From the NCBI GenBank assembly GCA_030019075.1, contig JASEHD010000011.1, positions 1 through 39,177 of the forward strand: a DNA stretch of 39,177 bases, in the 5' to 3' direction. Positions 1 through 8,551 of the stretch are shown here, piece by piece. Made by a program: the position numbers and the translations under genes. This stretch comes from Bacteroidota bacterium. GTDB lineage: Bacteria > Bacteroidota > Ignavibacteria > UBA10030 > SZUA-254. Below the pieces are notes generated by a model. The model had not been told where the DNA came from, did no database searches, and saw nothing but the letters and a program-made list of their open reading frames with translations. The stretch's first letter is position 1; each line of letters starts with the position of its first letter.

Positions 1-2
1 CA

Positions 3-299
3 GAATTAAACTTCATAAATTATATCCGACAATTATTGATTGACTTGACACTAGTTTATAACAAGACAACTTTAATTGTAGACGAAAGCATCTCGCTGTC
101 TTTGATTAATCTTAGAGACCCAACAATCTCAATCGTATTCATGTGCTTTTTCTCTATAACGATTCTTTACCTCACTATTACGATTATTCACGATACTAAA
201 ATGATACGCTGGAAATGGTGGGTTGCCCTGACATTATTCGTATTGCTCATACCATTGGAAAAATGGATGTGGAGAATTGTTGCCCCTCTTTTTGTTTGA
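3..299 (+). CDS. C-terminal part of an unknown membrane protein, cut by the window edge
   Basis: The frame is open from base 3 to the TGA at 297-299 with no stop before the window edge, so the TTG at 36 is probably not the true start and the gene likely begins upstream. The visible 98 residues hold two hydrophobic segments: one around FMCFFSITILYLTITII and one around WWVALTLFVLLIPL. A short basic loop (HDTKMIRWK) lies between them and a WMWRIV tail follows. This suits the end of an inner-membrane protein. I do not recognise the family. A terminator follows at 393-423. If the TTG at 36 were real, it would be an 87-aa two-helix protein. Confidence 0.5.
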   Translation, partial: ELNFINYIRQLLIDLTLVYNKTTLIVDESISLSLINLRDPTISIVFMCFFSITILYLTITIIHDTKMIRWKWWVALTLFVLLIPLEKWMWRIVAPLFV

Positions 300-392
300 T
301 AACCTGTGCTTCGTTCCCAAATTCCCATTCGGGGACAAATTGGACAATGACCACTTAAGGATTTTTCCGAATTGATTTTTGCAGCTACAATA

Positions 393-423
393 AAAAGGGT
401 GAGCTTTTATAACTCACCCTTTT
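393..423. terminator. Bidirectional rho-independent terminator
   Basis: An 11-bp perfect stem (393-403 with 413-423) has a 9-nt loop. There are A residues on the left and T residues on the right on both strands. It lies between the convergent 3' ends of the first gene (stop at 299) and the secreted-protein gene (stop at 447), so it can serve both. Confidence 0.85.
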
Positions 424-446
424 GTGATAGTAACTCTACCCAGAGA

Positions 447-3400
447 TCATTTTAGTAATAGCATCTTCTTTACATCAGTGTAAGTTTTACCCTCACTTTG
501 CGCAGTGACCCGATAGAAGTAAACTCCGCTTGGTATGTTGCTTGCATTCCAATTAATCATTTTATAACCAGGTTCTTGGATTTCATCTACTAATACTGCT
601 ACCAACTGACCTATATGATTGTGTATTACCAATTTAACATTACTTGTTTGTGGCACACTGTATCGTAGTGTTGTTACAGGATTGAAAGGATTTGGGTACG
701 CTTGTTCAAGATTATAATCCCCTGGTATTTCAGCTATCGTTCTGTCCATCTCATCAGGAGGTGGTGGTGGCATCTCCGACGTCGGTACGATTTTGATCCT
801 TGAAGCAGACATATTTGTAAAATTTGTTGTTGAAGAGGATAAAATTAATGAACCGGGTTGATTAACTTTTACCCAGTATGCTTTTCCCGGTTCGAGTGTG
901 TTCGCCCTAACATAACCTTCACCAAGAACAAAATTTAAAAATTGTCCAACGATCATTTCAGTTGGAATTGTTATTATCGTATTTACCGGAATATCACCGC
1001 TGATAGAACCGATCATATTCCAACCCTCCTGCACATCTATTACCTCTTGAAAACGAGGCAATCCATGTAATTGTATTATCTGTGCAGTATTGAATTTCAA
1101 CCAATAACCCATGCCGTTTGAAAGAGTCGAGATGTTGACGTAGTTTCTCTGAAATGAAAAAGCATCAGAGATCGCGGTTGGAAAAAGCACGCTCTTTTGA
1201 TAATATGAAACAGTAATAGGAATAGAAACCATATTCCAACCTTCAGAAACAGATAGAGAAATAGTGAATCTGTTTCCAAAATCAATATTTGAAATATCCT
1301 CGCCACCTGTCAATACAATAGGTGGATGTGATTGAGAAGTTTGTGCCCATCCTGTTTGATTTTCTTCGTTAATAGTATAAGTTCCCGGGGGTAATTCAGT
1401 AAAACTATAGTTACCATTTTCATCGGTTATTTTTGATGAGCTAATTGGTCCGGTTAATTGAATCGTCCATCCAGAAAGGCCTGCTTCGCTCTCATCTTTA
1501 AGACCATTACCATTTAAATCGCCAAATTTTAAACCAGAGATCGATGATAAACCTATTGAGAAATTTGCATCACTTACATCCTTCACTGATGGAATCGAAA
1601 CACTTGTAATCCTTAACAACGCCATTGGAGTCTTTGGACCTGTAACAATCCATGATTCCGAACCGTCATTAGGTGTGTCGGCAAATAGTGTTTCGTATGA
1701 CGAGCCAGCGTTGCGTGAAAGCTCTATCCTCACATTCCCAGGTAGATTACTCGATGTCCATTGAATCACCTGACTCGCCCCAATCGGATAATTTTCGCCG
1801 CCATTTGGAACGGTAACTGTTATTGTTGGTTGTACTATTGAGAAGTTCGCATCGCTAACGTCACTGACTGACGGAATTGACACACTTGTGATTCTAACTA
1901 AAGCCATCGAAGTTATAGGACCAGTGACGGACCATGATTCCGAACCGTCATTAGGTGTGTCGGCAAATAGTGTTTCGTATGACGAGCCAGCGTTGCGTGA
2001 AAGCTCTATCCTCACATTCCCAGGTAGATTACTCGATGTCCATTGAATCACCTGACTCGCCCCAATCGGATAATTTTCGCCGCCGTTTGGAACAGTAACT
2101 GTTATTGTTGGTTGTACTATTGAGAAGTTCGCATCGCTAACGTCACTAACTGATGGAGTCGACACACTTGTAATTCGTATCAGTGCCGTTGATGAAATGG
2201 GACCTGTGACATTCCACGATTCAGTACCATCATTCGGCGTGTCAGCGAAAAGTGTTTCATAGCTCGATCCGCCGTTGCGTGACAGTTCAATCTTTACATT
2301 GCCAGTTATTCCGCTCGATGTCCATGTTATATCTTGAACCAACCCGATGGGCAAGGATTCTCCACCATTTGGATATATGACCTGTATCGTGGAGGTAAGC
2401 AAAACCGCCTGATATGCAGAACGGCCATGAGTGGCTACACGAAGAAGACGAACACCACCTGAATTGAAATAATCGAAATCTAAAGCTGGAACATAAGGGA
2501 AATTCGTCCCCATACGAACCCACGATGTTCCGTTGTTTGTTGATCGATACACACCCAGATCGTTTGCTGTGTAAAGATATGACGTATTAAAAGGATCAAT
2601 AAATAGATCGTTGTGCGGTACATCAGGGAGATCGTTCGTTATGTTCGACCATGTGGAACCGAGATTAGTGCTGCGATAGATTTTATTGCCAGCGCTGAAA
2701 CCGGAACGAATCACAAAGACCGTAGTTGCCTGGCTGGGATGAAAAACAACGCGGCTGATGTACTTTTGCGTACCACCTATATTGGTAGTAACATTCGTCC
2801 ATACCGTACCACCATTAGATGAAACGTAGACAGGTGGGTTTGTAGTCCACTCACCCCCTACCAATATCATATTGTTTGGATCAACAGGACTCTGCGCCAT
2901 AGTATTGATAGCAGCAGAAGTTACCGCACTTCCAGTAAGTGCAGCCCACGAGCTACCTCCATTTGTTGAGCGCCATGGACGATTAGTTGCTGTATAAATT
3001 GTTGAACTATTTGTGGGATGAATGAAAAAGGGGGCAGTCCAAGCCCACGGCTGAGTCGTACTCGGCTTTATGTTTGTGAAAGAACCATAGTTTCCTCCCG
3101 TAGTACTTTTAACTAAACCGCCATTTTGCGTTGAAGCATAAACGGTATTAGGATTGGTATAATCATAAAAACACTCCATACCATCACCAGTGCTTACTAA
3201 CGTCCAGGTTCCTGAACCGCCATTTGTTGTTTTATAAATGCCATTATCTTGCGCACCACCGATAATTATATTTTGATTTGTGGTGTGGGATGCCATACGG
3301 TAATATTGTAAGGTCGGGAGTGTATTGTTAAGATTAATCCAGGTCAATCCACTATTTGTGCTGCGATAAATACCACCATCACATCCAACATATCTAATAG

Positions 3401-4703
3401 CTGGGTTAGATGGAGCAAAAACCATAAAGTGGAAATCCACATGCATCGATTGGTCCCAGTAGCTCCCTCCAACATAATTAAAATTCACTCCACCATTGGT
3501 TGAGCGACGGAGTTCAGCATCACCGATATAAACCTCGTTAGCATCGTTTGGATTAACACCTAAGAGAAGGTCATACCAACCTTGGTTGCTTGAGTAAGTT
3601 AAGCTAACCGCAGCCCATGATGAACCATCATCTGTCGATTTGTACAACGTCATTTGGTCTGTTGTCCCTCTTGTGTAGATCAATGCGTAAATTGTGGACG
3701 GTAAAGAAGTAGGCAATGCGATCTGAATTCTATCAATCGCCGTTGATGAGGGTAATCCTGTCGTGATTTTTGTCCATGTATCACCGTTGTCTGTCGATCT
3801 ATAAAATCCAGCCGCAGTAACTGCTCCGCCTGTTGCACCATAAACACGATTAGCAATTGTGGGATGCGGAAGGACATCGAATCCGTCATCCACATTGAGC
3901 CGTCGTGTCCAGGTAATTCCCGCATCTGTGCTGCGCCAAAGTCCTTCATTCCCCGGATAACCTGCATGCCAAAAGCCACTGCCGAGAGCAGCAAATATAA
4001 AATTCGAATTAGTCGGACTAACTCTGAGTGCACCGAAATGTGTTGTGGAACCGAATCCATTGGTAATCTGCGTCCAGCTTGTACCTGCATTGGTTGATTT
4101 ATACAAACCTTTACCTGAATACATTATTGTATTAAAAAATCTCATCGATTCTCCTGCACCAGCATAAATAATATCTGGATTATTTGGATCTATAGAGATA
4201 GCACCAAAGGTTAGAGATGCAAGGTCAACACCAACATCTTGCCATGAGCTCCCACCGTTTGTAGTTTTCCAAATACCACCAGCAGCAGCTCCGATATACA
4301 CAATGTTTGGATCATTTGGATGTACAGCGATTGCACGAACACGTCCGCTTACAATTCCCCATTGTGAAGGAAATGTTGAGACCACGCCGGTCGGACCGAT
4401 GTTTGACCATGTAAGCTGCATCGTTTCAAATTCCGGTTTGCGAAGTGCATATTTTTGTGTCTCCAATTCGCGGGCTCGCTCGATTGCCCCAACAGGTATA
4501 GTATCAAGTGGAAGTGCCCTCTGGCGATAAAACCATTCAAACCGCTTGAAAGCATTTCTCTTACTAACTTTTTCGGGAATCATGTCCCAGTAAGATTTTT
4601 CCTGACTATCATTGGACTGAAGGGGTTGACTGATTGCTACATCCATTAGAATAATGGTTGATAGAATAATTAAACCAAGGAATATATAAAATATTTTACG
4701 CAT
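447..4703 (-). CDS. T9SS-exported multidomain beta-propeller protein
   Basis: 1418 aa. A signal peptide occupies about residues 1-26. Residues about 85-770 contain many Asp-box/BNR-type motifs (for example STNGGSSW and STDDGSSW), as in sortilin/sialidase-like beta-propellers. Three consecutive modules of about 94 aa beginning with PNGGE follow (about 778-1055), resembling the Kre9/Knh-type Ser-Thr-rich domain. Next come an SdrD B-like domain (about 1052-1150, DLNGNGLKDESEAGLSGW), two GWNM repeats (about 1155-1290), a proline-rich linker (MPPPPPDE) and a T9SS type A sorting domain (about 1331-1418, with YPNPFNP, SGVYFYR and a KKMLLLK end). It is probably exported and surface-attached or released. 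The substrate is unknown, and the Asp-boxes alone do not prove glycosidase activity. The ATG at 4703 has a good Shine-Dalgarno (AGAGGAG, 4709-4715). Confidence 0.9.
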   Translation of the reverse strand: MRKIFYIFLGLIILSTIILMDVAISQPLQSNDSQEKSYWDMIPEKVSKRNAFKRFEWFYRQRALPLDTIPVGAIERARELETQKYALRKPEFETMQLTWSNIGPTGVVSTFPSQWGIVSGRVRAIAVHPNDPNIVYIGAAAGGIWKTTNGGSSWQDVGVDLASLTFGAISIDPNNPDIIYAGAGESMRFFNTIMYSGKGLYKSTNAGTSWTQITNGFGSTTHFGALRVSPTNSNFIFAALGSGFWHAGYPGNEGLWRSTDAGITWTRRLNVDDGFDVLPHPTIANRVYGATGGAVTAAGFYRSTDNGDTWTKITTGLPSSTAIDRIQIALPTSLPSTIYALIYTRGTTDQMTLYKSTDDGSSWAAVSLTYSSNQGWYDLLLGVNPNDANEVYIGDAELRRSTNGGVNFNYVGGSYWDQSMHVDFHFMVFAPSNPAIRYVGCDGGIYRSTNSGLTWINLNNTLPTLQYYRMASHTTNQNIIIGGAQDNGIYKTTNGGSGTWTLVSTGDGMECFYDYTNPNTVYASTQNGGLVKSTTGGNYGSFTNIKPSTTQPWAWTAPFFIHPTNSSTIYTATNRPWRSTNGGSSWAALTGSAVTSAAINTMAQSPVDPNNMILVGGEWTTNPPVYVSSNGGTVWTNVTTNIGGTQKYISRVVFHPSQATTVFVIRSGFSAGNKIYRSTNLGSTWSNITNDLPDVPHNDLFIDPFNTSYLYTANDLGVYRSTNNGTSWVRMGTNFPYVPALDFDYFNSGGVRLLRVATHGRSAYQAVLLTSTIQVIYPNGGESLPIGLVQDITWTSSGITGNVKIELSRNGGSSYETLFADTPNDGTESWNVTGPISSTALIRITSVSTPSVSDVSDANFSIVQPTITVTVPNGGENYPIGASQVIQWTSSNLPGNVRIELSRNAGSSYETLFADTPNDGSESWSVTGPITSMALVRITSVSIPSVSDVSDANFSIVQPTITVTVPNGGENYPIGASQVIQWTSSNLPGNVRIELSRNAGSSYETLFADTPNDGSESWIVTGPKTPMALLRITSVSIPSVKDVSDANFSIGLSSISGLKFGDLNGNGLKDESEAGLSGWTIQLTGPISSSKITDENGNYSFTELPPGTYTINEENQTGWAQTSQSHPPIVLTGGEDISNIDFGNRFTISLSVSEGWNMVSIPITVSYYQKSVLFPTAISDAFSFQRNYVNISTLSNGMGYWLKFNTAQIIQLHGLPRFQEVIDVQEGWNMIGSISGDIPVNTIITIPTEMIVGQFLNFVLGEGYVRANTLEPGKAYWVKVNQPGSLILSSSTTNFTNMSASRIKIVPTSEMPPPPPDEMDRTIAEIPGDYNLEQAYPNPFNPVTTLRYSVPQTSNVKLVIHNHIGQLVAVLVDEIQEPGYKMINWNASNIPSGVYFYRVTAQSEGKTYTDVKKMLLLK
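1651..2214 (-). repeat. 282-bp tandem coding repeat, two near-identical units
   Basis: Units 1651-1932 and 1933-2214 encode successive PNGGE modules with an exact 282-bp period. They are nearly identical for about 230 bp, including at synonymous sites. A third unit starting at 2215 keeps the period but has diverged. This indicates recent duplication or gene conversion of one module inside the secreted protein. Confidence 0.85.
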
Positions 4704-4771
4704 GGTGACTCCTCTATGAATTGTTGTTGTAAAATTATTTAGTTATTTTAAAAATAGAAATATAAAATATT

Positions 4772-4777
4772 TGTCAA
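4772..4777 (-). promoter_or_regulatory. Possible -35 box for the secreted beta-propeller gene
   Basis: On the minus strand an exact TTGACA sits about 70 nt upstream of the ATG at 4703. An AT-rich stretch follows in which TATTTT, at 15-nt spacing, is the nearest -10 candidate. The -10 is poor and the start site is not known, so this is tentative. Confidence 0.3.
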
Positions 4778-4791
4778 ATTATATTATTACC

Positions 4792-4810
4792 TTATCCTCT
4801 TAGAGGATAA
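4792..4810. promoter_or_regulatory. Perfect palindrome between divergent genes, possible operator
   Basis: TTATCCTCT and AGAGGATAA are perfect 9-bp arms around a single central base. The site lies in the 237-bp divergent region between the beta-propeller gene and polA, just upstream of the TTGACA at 4772-4777. No T-tract follows, so it is more likely a protein-binding site than a terminator. The regulator is unknown. Confidence 0.45.
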
Positions 4811-4940
4811 ATAAATAAATCATTGAACACCCGAGGAAATAATATTATTCCCCACTTCAATAAATCAAGTGTATTATAAGTATAAAAATCTAAAAAGTCA
4901 ATACTTTTTCATTATATTTAACATAAATAATAATTGCAAG

Positions 4941-7826
4941 ATGTCGGGAATAAAAACACCAAAAAACACAAAATTTGAGCGACTTTTCCTCCTTGACGGC
5001 ATGGCACTTGCCTACCGTGCATACTTTTCATTCATAAGCCATCCCCTTATCAACTCGAAAGGTGAAAATACAAGCGCTATTTTCGGCTTTGTAAATACTT
5101 TGATGAAAATTCTGAACGATGAAAAACCCGACCACATAGCAGTTGTTTTTGATACCAAGGAACCAACATTCCGACATGTTATGTACGAGCCATATAAAGC
5201 TACACGTCAGAAGATGCCCGAGGATATGATTCCACAAATCGAAAAGCTAAAAGAAGTTGTAAAAGCTTTTAATGTACCAAGTATTGAAATGAATGGATAT
5301 GAAGCTGATGATATTATGGGAACACTCGCACGAAAAGCAGAACAACAAGGTATCGAAACATTTCTCGTTACTGGTGATAAAGATTTCATGCAGTTAATAT
5401 CACCTTTGATTAAAATGTACAAACCCGGTAAACGTGGAGATGATTGGGAAATCGTTGATGAGAGAGGTGTGAAAGAAAAATTTGGTGTAACTCCTGAACA
5501 TGTTATTGATGTTCTTGGTTTAACCGGTGATAAATCGGATAATGTCCCGGGCATTCCCGGCATTGGCGAGAAAACCGCAATCCCGCTTGTGCAAGAATAC
5601 GGAACAATTGAAAAAATAATTGCACAGGTAGAAAAGATTCCACAAAAAGGAATTCAGCAAAAGATTAAAGAACACAAAGCCATAGCAATGCTTTCCAAAG
5701 AATTAGTTACAATCAATGTAAATGTTCCTATAGATATCGACATCCACCATCTCGAAGCAAAACCGTATGACCGTACAAAACTTATCGAATTATTTTCTCA
5801 ATTCGAATTTCGCTCGCTATCGAAAAAATTCTCTGCGGGTGTCGTACAATCTCTGGAAGAGACAGAGTTCGATGTTTCCAAGCATGAGCTTATAAACATC
5901 TCGACAGATGTTCATTCATATCATCTAATCCATACCGAAAAAGAATTAGAAACACTCGTAAATAAATTAGAAAAGACCAAATATTTTGTCTTTGATACTG
6001 AGACTACATCAACTGACCCTTTGCGAGCAGAACTGGTAGGGCTTTCGTTTTCAATTAAGCCAAGAGAAGCGTGGTATATTCCTATTAGCTTAGAGCAAAG
6101 AGCGAAGAGCGGAGAGCTTAGAGTAGAACGCGGAGAGCAGAGTGATTTATTTTTATCTCAATCAGCTCCCACATCTCAAATCCCGCATCACGTTAGTCTT
6201 CCTCTCGATTTCGTTTTGTCTCATCTTGAACCTGTTTTCATAAATCCAGAAATAAAGAAAATCGGACAGAATATTAAGTATGATATACTTATCCTTGCCT
6301 CGCATGGAATTCAAGTAAGAGGTGTTTTGTTCGACACAATGGTGGCAAGCTATATTCTTCGTCCTGATGGCAAACATAATCTCGATTCTTTAGCTAACGA
6401 GCATTTAAACTACAAGATGATTTCTTTCGATGAATTAGTAGGAACTGGGAGAGAGCGAAAAGATATACGCGATATTCCTGTCGAAAAAGTTGCTGAGTAT
6501 TCAAATCAGGATGCCGATATTACACTTCGATTATTTGAAATATTAAAAGAAAAATTGGAGCAGCAACAACTACTCAAGCTGTGTGAGGATGTTGAGTTCC
6601 CATTAATCACGGTTCTCGCCGACATGGAAATCATGGGAGTGAAACTCGATACCGATTTCCTTGCTGACCTTTCGAAAGAGCTTGAGCGAATGCTCGATAA
6701 CCTGACAACCGACATTTATTATTTTGCAGACGAGAAATTTAACATCAACTCGACACAACAGCTCGGAAAGATATTGTTCGAGAAATTGAAACTACCTTCA
6801 GTACGCAAAACCAAAACGGGTTTCTCAACCGACGTTGGTGTTCTTGAAAGTCTCCGCCATCAGCATCCCATCATTGACTGTCTGCTTGAATTCCGTCAAC
6901 TTCAGAAATTAAAGAGTACATACGTTGATGCAATGCCGACATTGATAAACCCACGAACAGGAAAAGTACATACATCATTTAATCAAACAATCACAGCCAC
7001 CGGAAGACTATCAAGCAGTGATCCAAATCTACAAAATATTCCCATCCGTACTGAGATTGGCAGCCGAATGAGACGAGCATTCATCCCCAGCTCGCCGGAT
7101 ATGCTAATAATGTCCGCTGACTACTCTCAAATCGAGCTGCGAATCATGGCACACATCTCCGGCGATGAAGGATTAACAACTGCATTTAGAAATGGCGAAG
7201 ACATACACGCTACTACTGCGGCGAAAGTGTTCGGAGTAACTCTGAATGAAGTGACAAAAGAAATGCGCCGCAAAGCAAAGGAAGTTAATTTCGGAATAAT
7301 GTATGGGATCGGTCCGTACGGACTTGCAACCCGTCTCGATATTCCTCAGACCGAAGCGAAAGAAATCATAACAAAGTACTTCGAGCGTTTCCCGAAAGTT
7401 AATCAATATATATTCGATACAATCGCAAAAGCAAAGAACGATGGCTATGTTAGTACGCTGCTGGGACGTCGTCGCTACTTACCCGACATCAACAGCCGAA
7501 ATCAAAACATTCGCAGCAATGCTGAACGTCAAGCAATCAACATGCCGATACAAGGCACGGCAGCGGATATGATAAAGATTGCGATGATAAAAATCTATTC
7601 CAAAATCTCGATGAGTCGAGTCGTCGACCAAAATCCGATCCCGCTTCGGCGGGACGAAATCCGAATGTTGCTTCAAGTTCACGACGAGTTAGTATTTGAA
7701 ATAGCCAAGAGCCAAGAGCTAAGAGTTAAGAGTTTGATCGTTGGGGAAATGAATAATGCGCTACCACTTTCAGTCCCAATAGAAGTTGAAGTAGGTGTTG
7801 GAAATAATTGGCTTGAGGCGCATTGA
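4941..7826 (+). CDS. polA: DNA polymerase I
   Basis: 961 aa from the ATG at 4941. A GTG at 4869 is in frame, but the extra 24 residues are low-complexity and precede the conserved LFLLDGMALAYRAYFSF start. The N-terminal third is the 5'-3' exonuclease (YEADDIMG, TGDKDFMQL, PGIPGIGEKTA). The 3'-5' exonuclease keeps its catalytic residues: DTET at about 352-355, NIKYD near 445 and YSNQD near 518, so proofreading should be active. The polymerase has motif A (DYSQIELR, D727), motif B (RRKAKEVNFGIMYG, from 776) and motif C (VHDE, D915). It would fill gaps in repair and remove RNA primers. Two odd insertions are described separately: about residues 384-420, and about 895-907 just before motif C. Confidence 0.97.
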   Translation: MSGIKTPKNTKFERLFLLDGMALAYRAYFSFISHPLINSKGENTSAIFGFVNTLMKILNDEKPDHIAVVFDTKEPTFRHVMYEPYKATRQKMPEDMIPQIEKLKEVVKAFNVPSIEMNGYEADDIMGTLARKAEQQGIETFLVTGDKDFMQLISPLIKMYKPGKRGDDWEIVDERGVKEKFGVTPEHVIDVLGLTGDKSDNVPGIPGIGEKTAIPLVQEYGTIEKIIAQVEKIPQKGIQQKIKEHKAIAMLSKELVTINVNVPIDIDIHHLEAKPYDRTKLIELFSQFEFRSLSKKFSAGVVQSLEETEFDVSKHELINISTDVHSYHLIHTEKELETLVNKLEKTKYFVFDTETTSTDPLRAELVGLSFSIKPREAWYIPISLEQRAKSGELRVERGEQSDLFLSQSAPTSQIPHHVSLPLDFVLSHLEPVFINPEIKKIGQNIKYDILILASHGIQVRGVLFDTMVASYILRPDGKHNLDSLANEHLNYKMISFDELVGTGRERKDIRDIPVEKVAEYSNQDADITLRLFEILKEKLEQQQLLKLCEDVEFPLITVLADMEIMGVKLDTDFLADLSKELERMLDNLTTDIYYFADEKFNINSTQQLGKILFEKLKLPSVRKTKTGFSTDVGVLESLRHQHPIIDCLLEFRQLQKLKSTYVDAMPTLINPRTGKVHTSFNQTITATGRLSSSDPNLQNIPIRTEIGSRMRRAFIPSSPDMLIMSADYSQIELRIMAHISGDEGLTTAFRNGEDIHATTAAKVFGVTLNEVTKEMRRKAKEVNFGIMYGIGPYGLATRLDIPQTEAKEIITKYFERFPKVNQYIFDTIAKAKNDGYVSTLLGRRRYLPDINSRNQNIRSNAERQAINMPIQGTAADMIKIAMIKIYSKISMSRVVDQNPIPLRRDEIRMLLQVHDELVFEIAKSQELRVKSLIVGEMNNALPLSVPIEVEVGVGNNWLEAH
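6092..6141 (+). repeat. Purine-rich GAGC repeat inside polA
   Basis: Imperfect short repeats of the type AGAGC-rAAGAGC-GGAGAGC run in frame through polA and encode RAKSGELRVERGEQS. They sit between the exonuclease strand ending YIPISLEQ and the helix LPLDFVLSHLEP, where other Pol I proteins usually have a much shorter linker. It looks like repeat DNA captured into a surface loop. Confidence 0.55.
7631..7664 (+). repeat. Palindrome with 8-bp flanking direct repeats inside polA
   Basis: A 6-bp stem (TCCCGC 7639-7644, GCGGGA 7649-7654) with a TTCG loop is flanked by exact direct repeats AAATCCGA at 7631-7638 and 7657-7664. It encodes part of NPIPLRRDEI, between helix AMIKIYSKI and motif C MLLQVHDEL. 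That segment is about 11 residues longer here than in E. coli or Taq Pol I as I recall them. The direct repeats look like a target-site duplication. Confidence 0.6.
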
Positions 7827-7899
7827 GCGTTAAGTGAATAGTATCAAGCTTTCATTACGCCACAACGTGTGGATAAAGAAGGATATGAACAATTTCCAA

Positions 7900-7916
7900 T
7901 CCGCTTTTTGGGCGGA
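7900..7916. repeat. Small palindrome, TCCGCY/GGCGGA family
   Basis: TCCGCT (7900-7905) pairs with GGCGGA (7911-7916), allowing one G-T pair, around a 5-nt loop. It has the same arm sequence as the elements at 8006-8020 and inside ygiQ. Confidence 0.45.
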
Positions 7917-8005
7917 GAGAAAATTGATCGTTGGAAGTACATAAACTTTGGTTAAGTCCACGAGGGAAAGACTCTATCCCTAACGCGTTCGCCTGTAAAC
8001 ATCCT

Positions 8006-8020
8006 TCCGCCTAAGGCGGA
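8006..8020. repeat. Small palindrome, TCCGCC/GGCGGA family
   Basis: Perfect 6-bp arms TCCGCC and GGCGGA surround a TAA loop. Arm sequence and 3-nt loop length match the element inside ygiQ at 22551-22565. No T-tract follows, so it is not a terminator. Confidence 0.6.
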
Positions 8021-8141
8021 TTTGAATCTTTATAAGAGAATTATTGATTTTCAAATTGATGTCCGGATTTAGAGCAGTGTATAATAATCCAACTCCTTCA
8101 AAAACAAACGAAGAATCTGATGAATCTTGAAAATGTTTTTG

Positions 8142-8178
8142 ATCCTTCAAGGTCTTATAAACCTTGAAGGATTTTTTT
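8142..8178 (+). terminator. Rho-independent terminator downstream of polA
   Basis: A perfect 12-bp stem (8142-8153 with 8161-8172), a 7-nt loop and a T-tract to 8178 face the plus strand. It ends polA transcription before the convergent RRM gene, whose stop is at 8183. It has no T-tract on the minus strand. Confidence 0.85.
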
Positions 8179-8182
8179 CATG

Positions 8183-8524
8183 TTAGAAACGTCTGCCCCT
8201 ACCCCCGCCACCGCTACCACCGTCTCGGCGACCTCCACCAAAACTGCCTTTGCCTCTTCCACGTCCTCCACCACTACGTTCTGTTTTCGGGCGTGCTTCA
8301 TTAACGACTATTGATTTTCCTTGTAACTCTTTACCGTTCAAGCCATCAATTGCAGATTGGCCTTCTTCCTTTTTTGCCATCTCAACAAAAGCAAATCCTT
8401 TGGATTCTCCACTCCATTTATCTTTAATTACCGTAACTCTTGTAATTTCACCAAACGGTTGGAAAGCTGCACGTAAATCATCATCGCTCACTTGAGACGA
8501 CAGGTTGCCGACATAAATATTCAT
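8183..8524 (-). CDS. RRM-domain RNA-binding protein, glycine-rich tail
   Basis: 113 aa. One RNA recognition motif fills about residues 1-80, with RNP2 IYVGNL (3-8) and RNP1 KGFAFVEM (42-49). The aromatic residues used for RNA stacking are present. The tail is Gly/Arg-rich (GGGRGRGKG and similar), as in the short bacterial RNA-binding proteins of cyanobacteria and Bacteroidota, some of which are cold-induced. It would bind single-stranded RNA in the cytoplasm; specific targets cannot be read from the sequence. The ATG at 8524 has an AAGGGA ribosome site. A structured leader lies upstream at 8552-8578. Confidence 0.93.
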   Translation of the reverse strand: MNIYVGNLSSQVSDDDLRAAFQPFGEITRVTVIKDKWSGESKGFAFVEMAKKEEGQSAIDGLNGKELQGKSIVVNEARPKTERSGGGRGRGKGSFGGGRRDGGSGGGGRGRRF

Positions 8525-8551
8525 ATAAATCCCTTCAATTATTTTGGTAAA

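Larger units (their letters stand above)
7842..8072 (+). pseudogene. Possible decayed coding fragment in a gene-free stretch
   Basis: The 356-bp gap 7827-8182 holds no intact gene. One plus frame is open for 37 codons, has a TAA at 7953-7955, then stays open to TAG at 8070-8072. The translation looks protein-like (EGYEQFPIRFLGGEKIDRW, then NLYKRIIDFQIDVRI). I do not recognise a family, and there is no start or ribosome site. The palindromes at 7900-7916 and 8006-8020 lie within it. It could be chance. Confidence 0.2.

Noticed and set aside
4869-4940. GTG start for polA, adding 24 residues
   Set aside because: The extra residues are AT-rich low complexity (Lys/Asn/Phe/Ile) and precede the family's normal N-terminus; the ATG at 4941 is better.
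8250-8495. 81-aa plus-strand frame
   Set aside because: Antisense of the RRM gene, whose RNP motifs are unmistakable.
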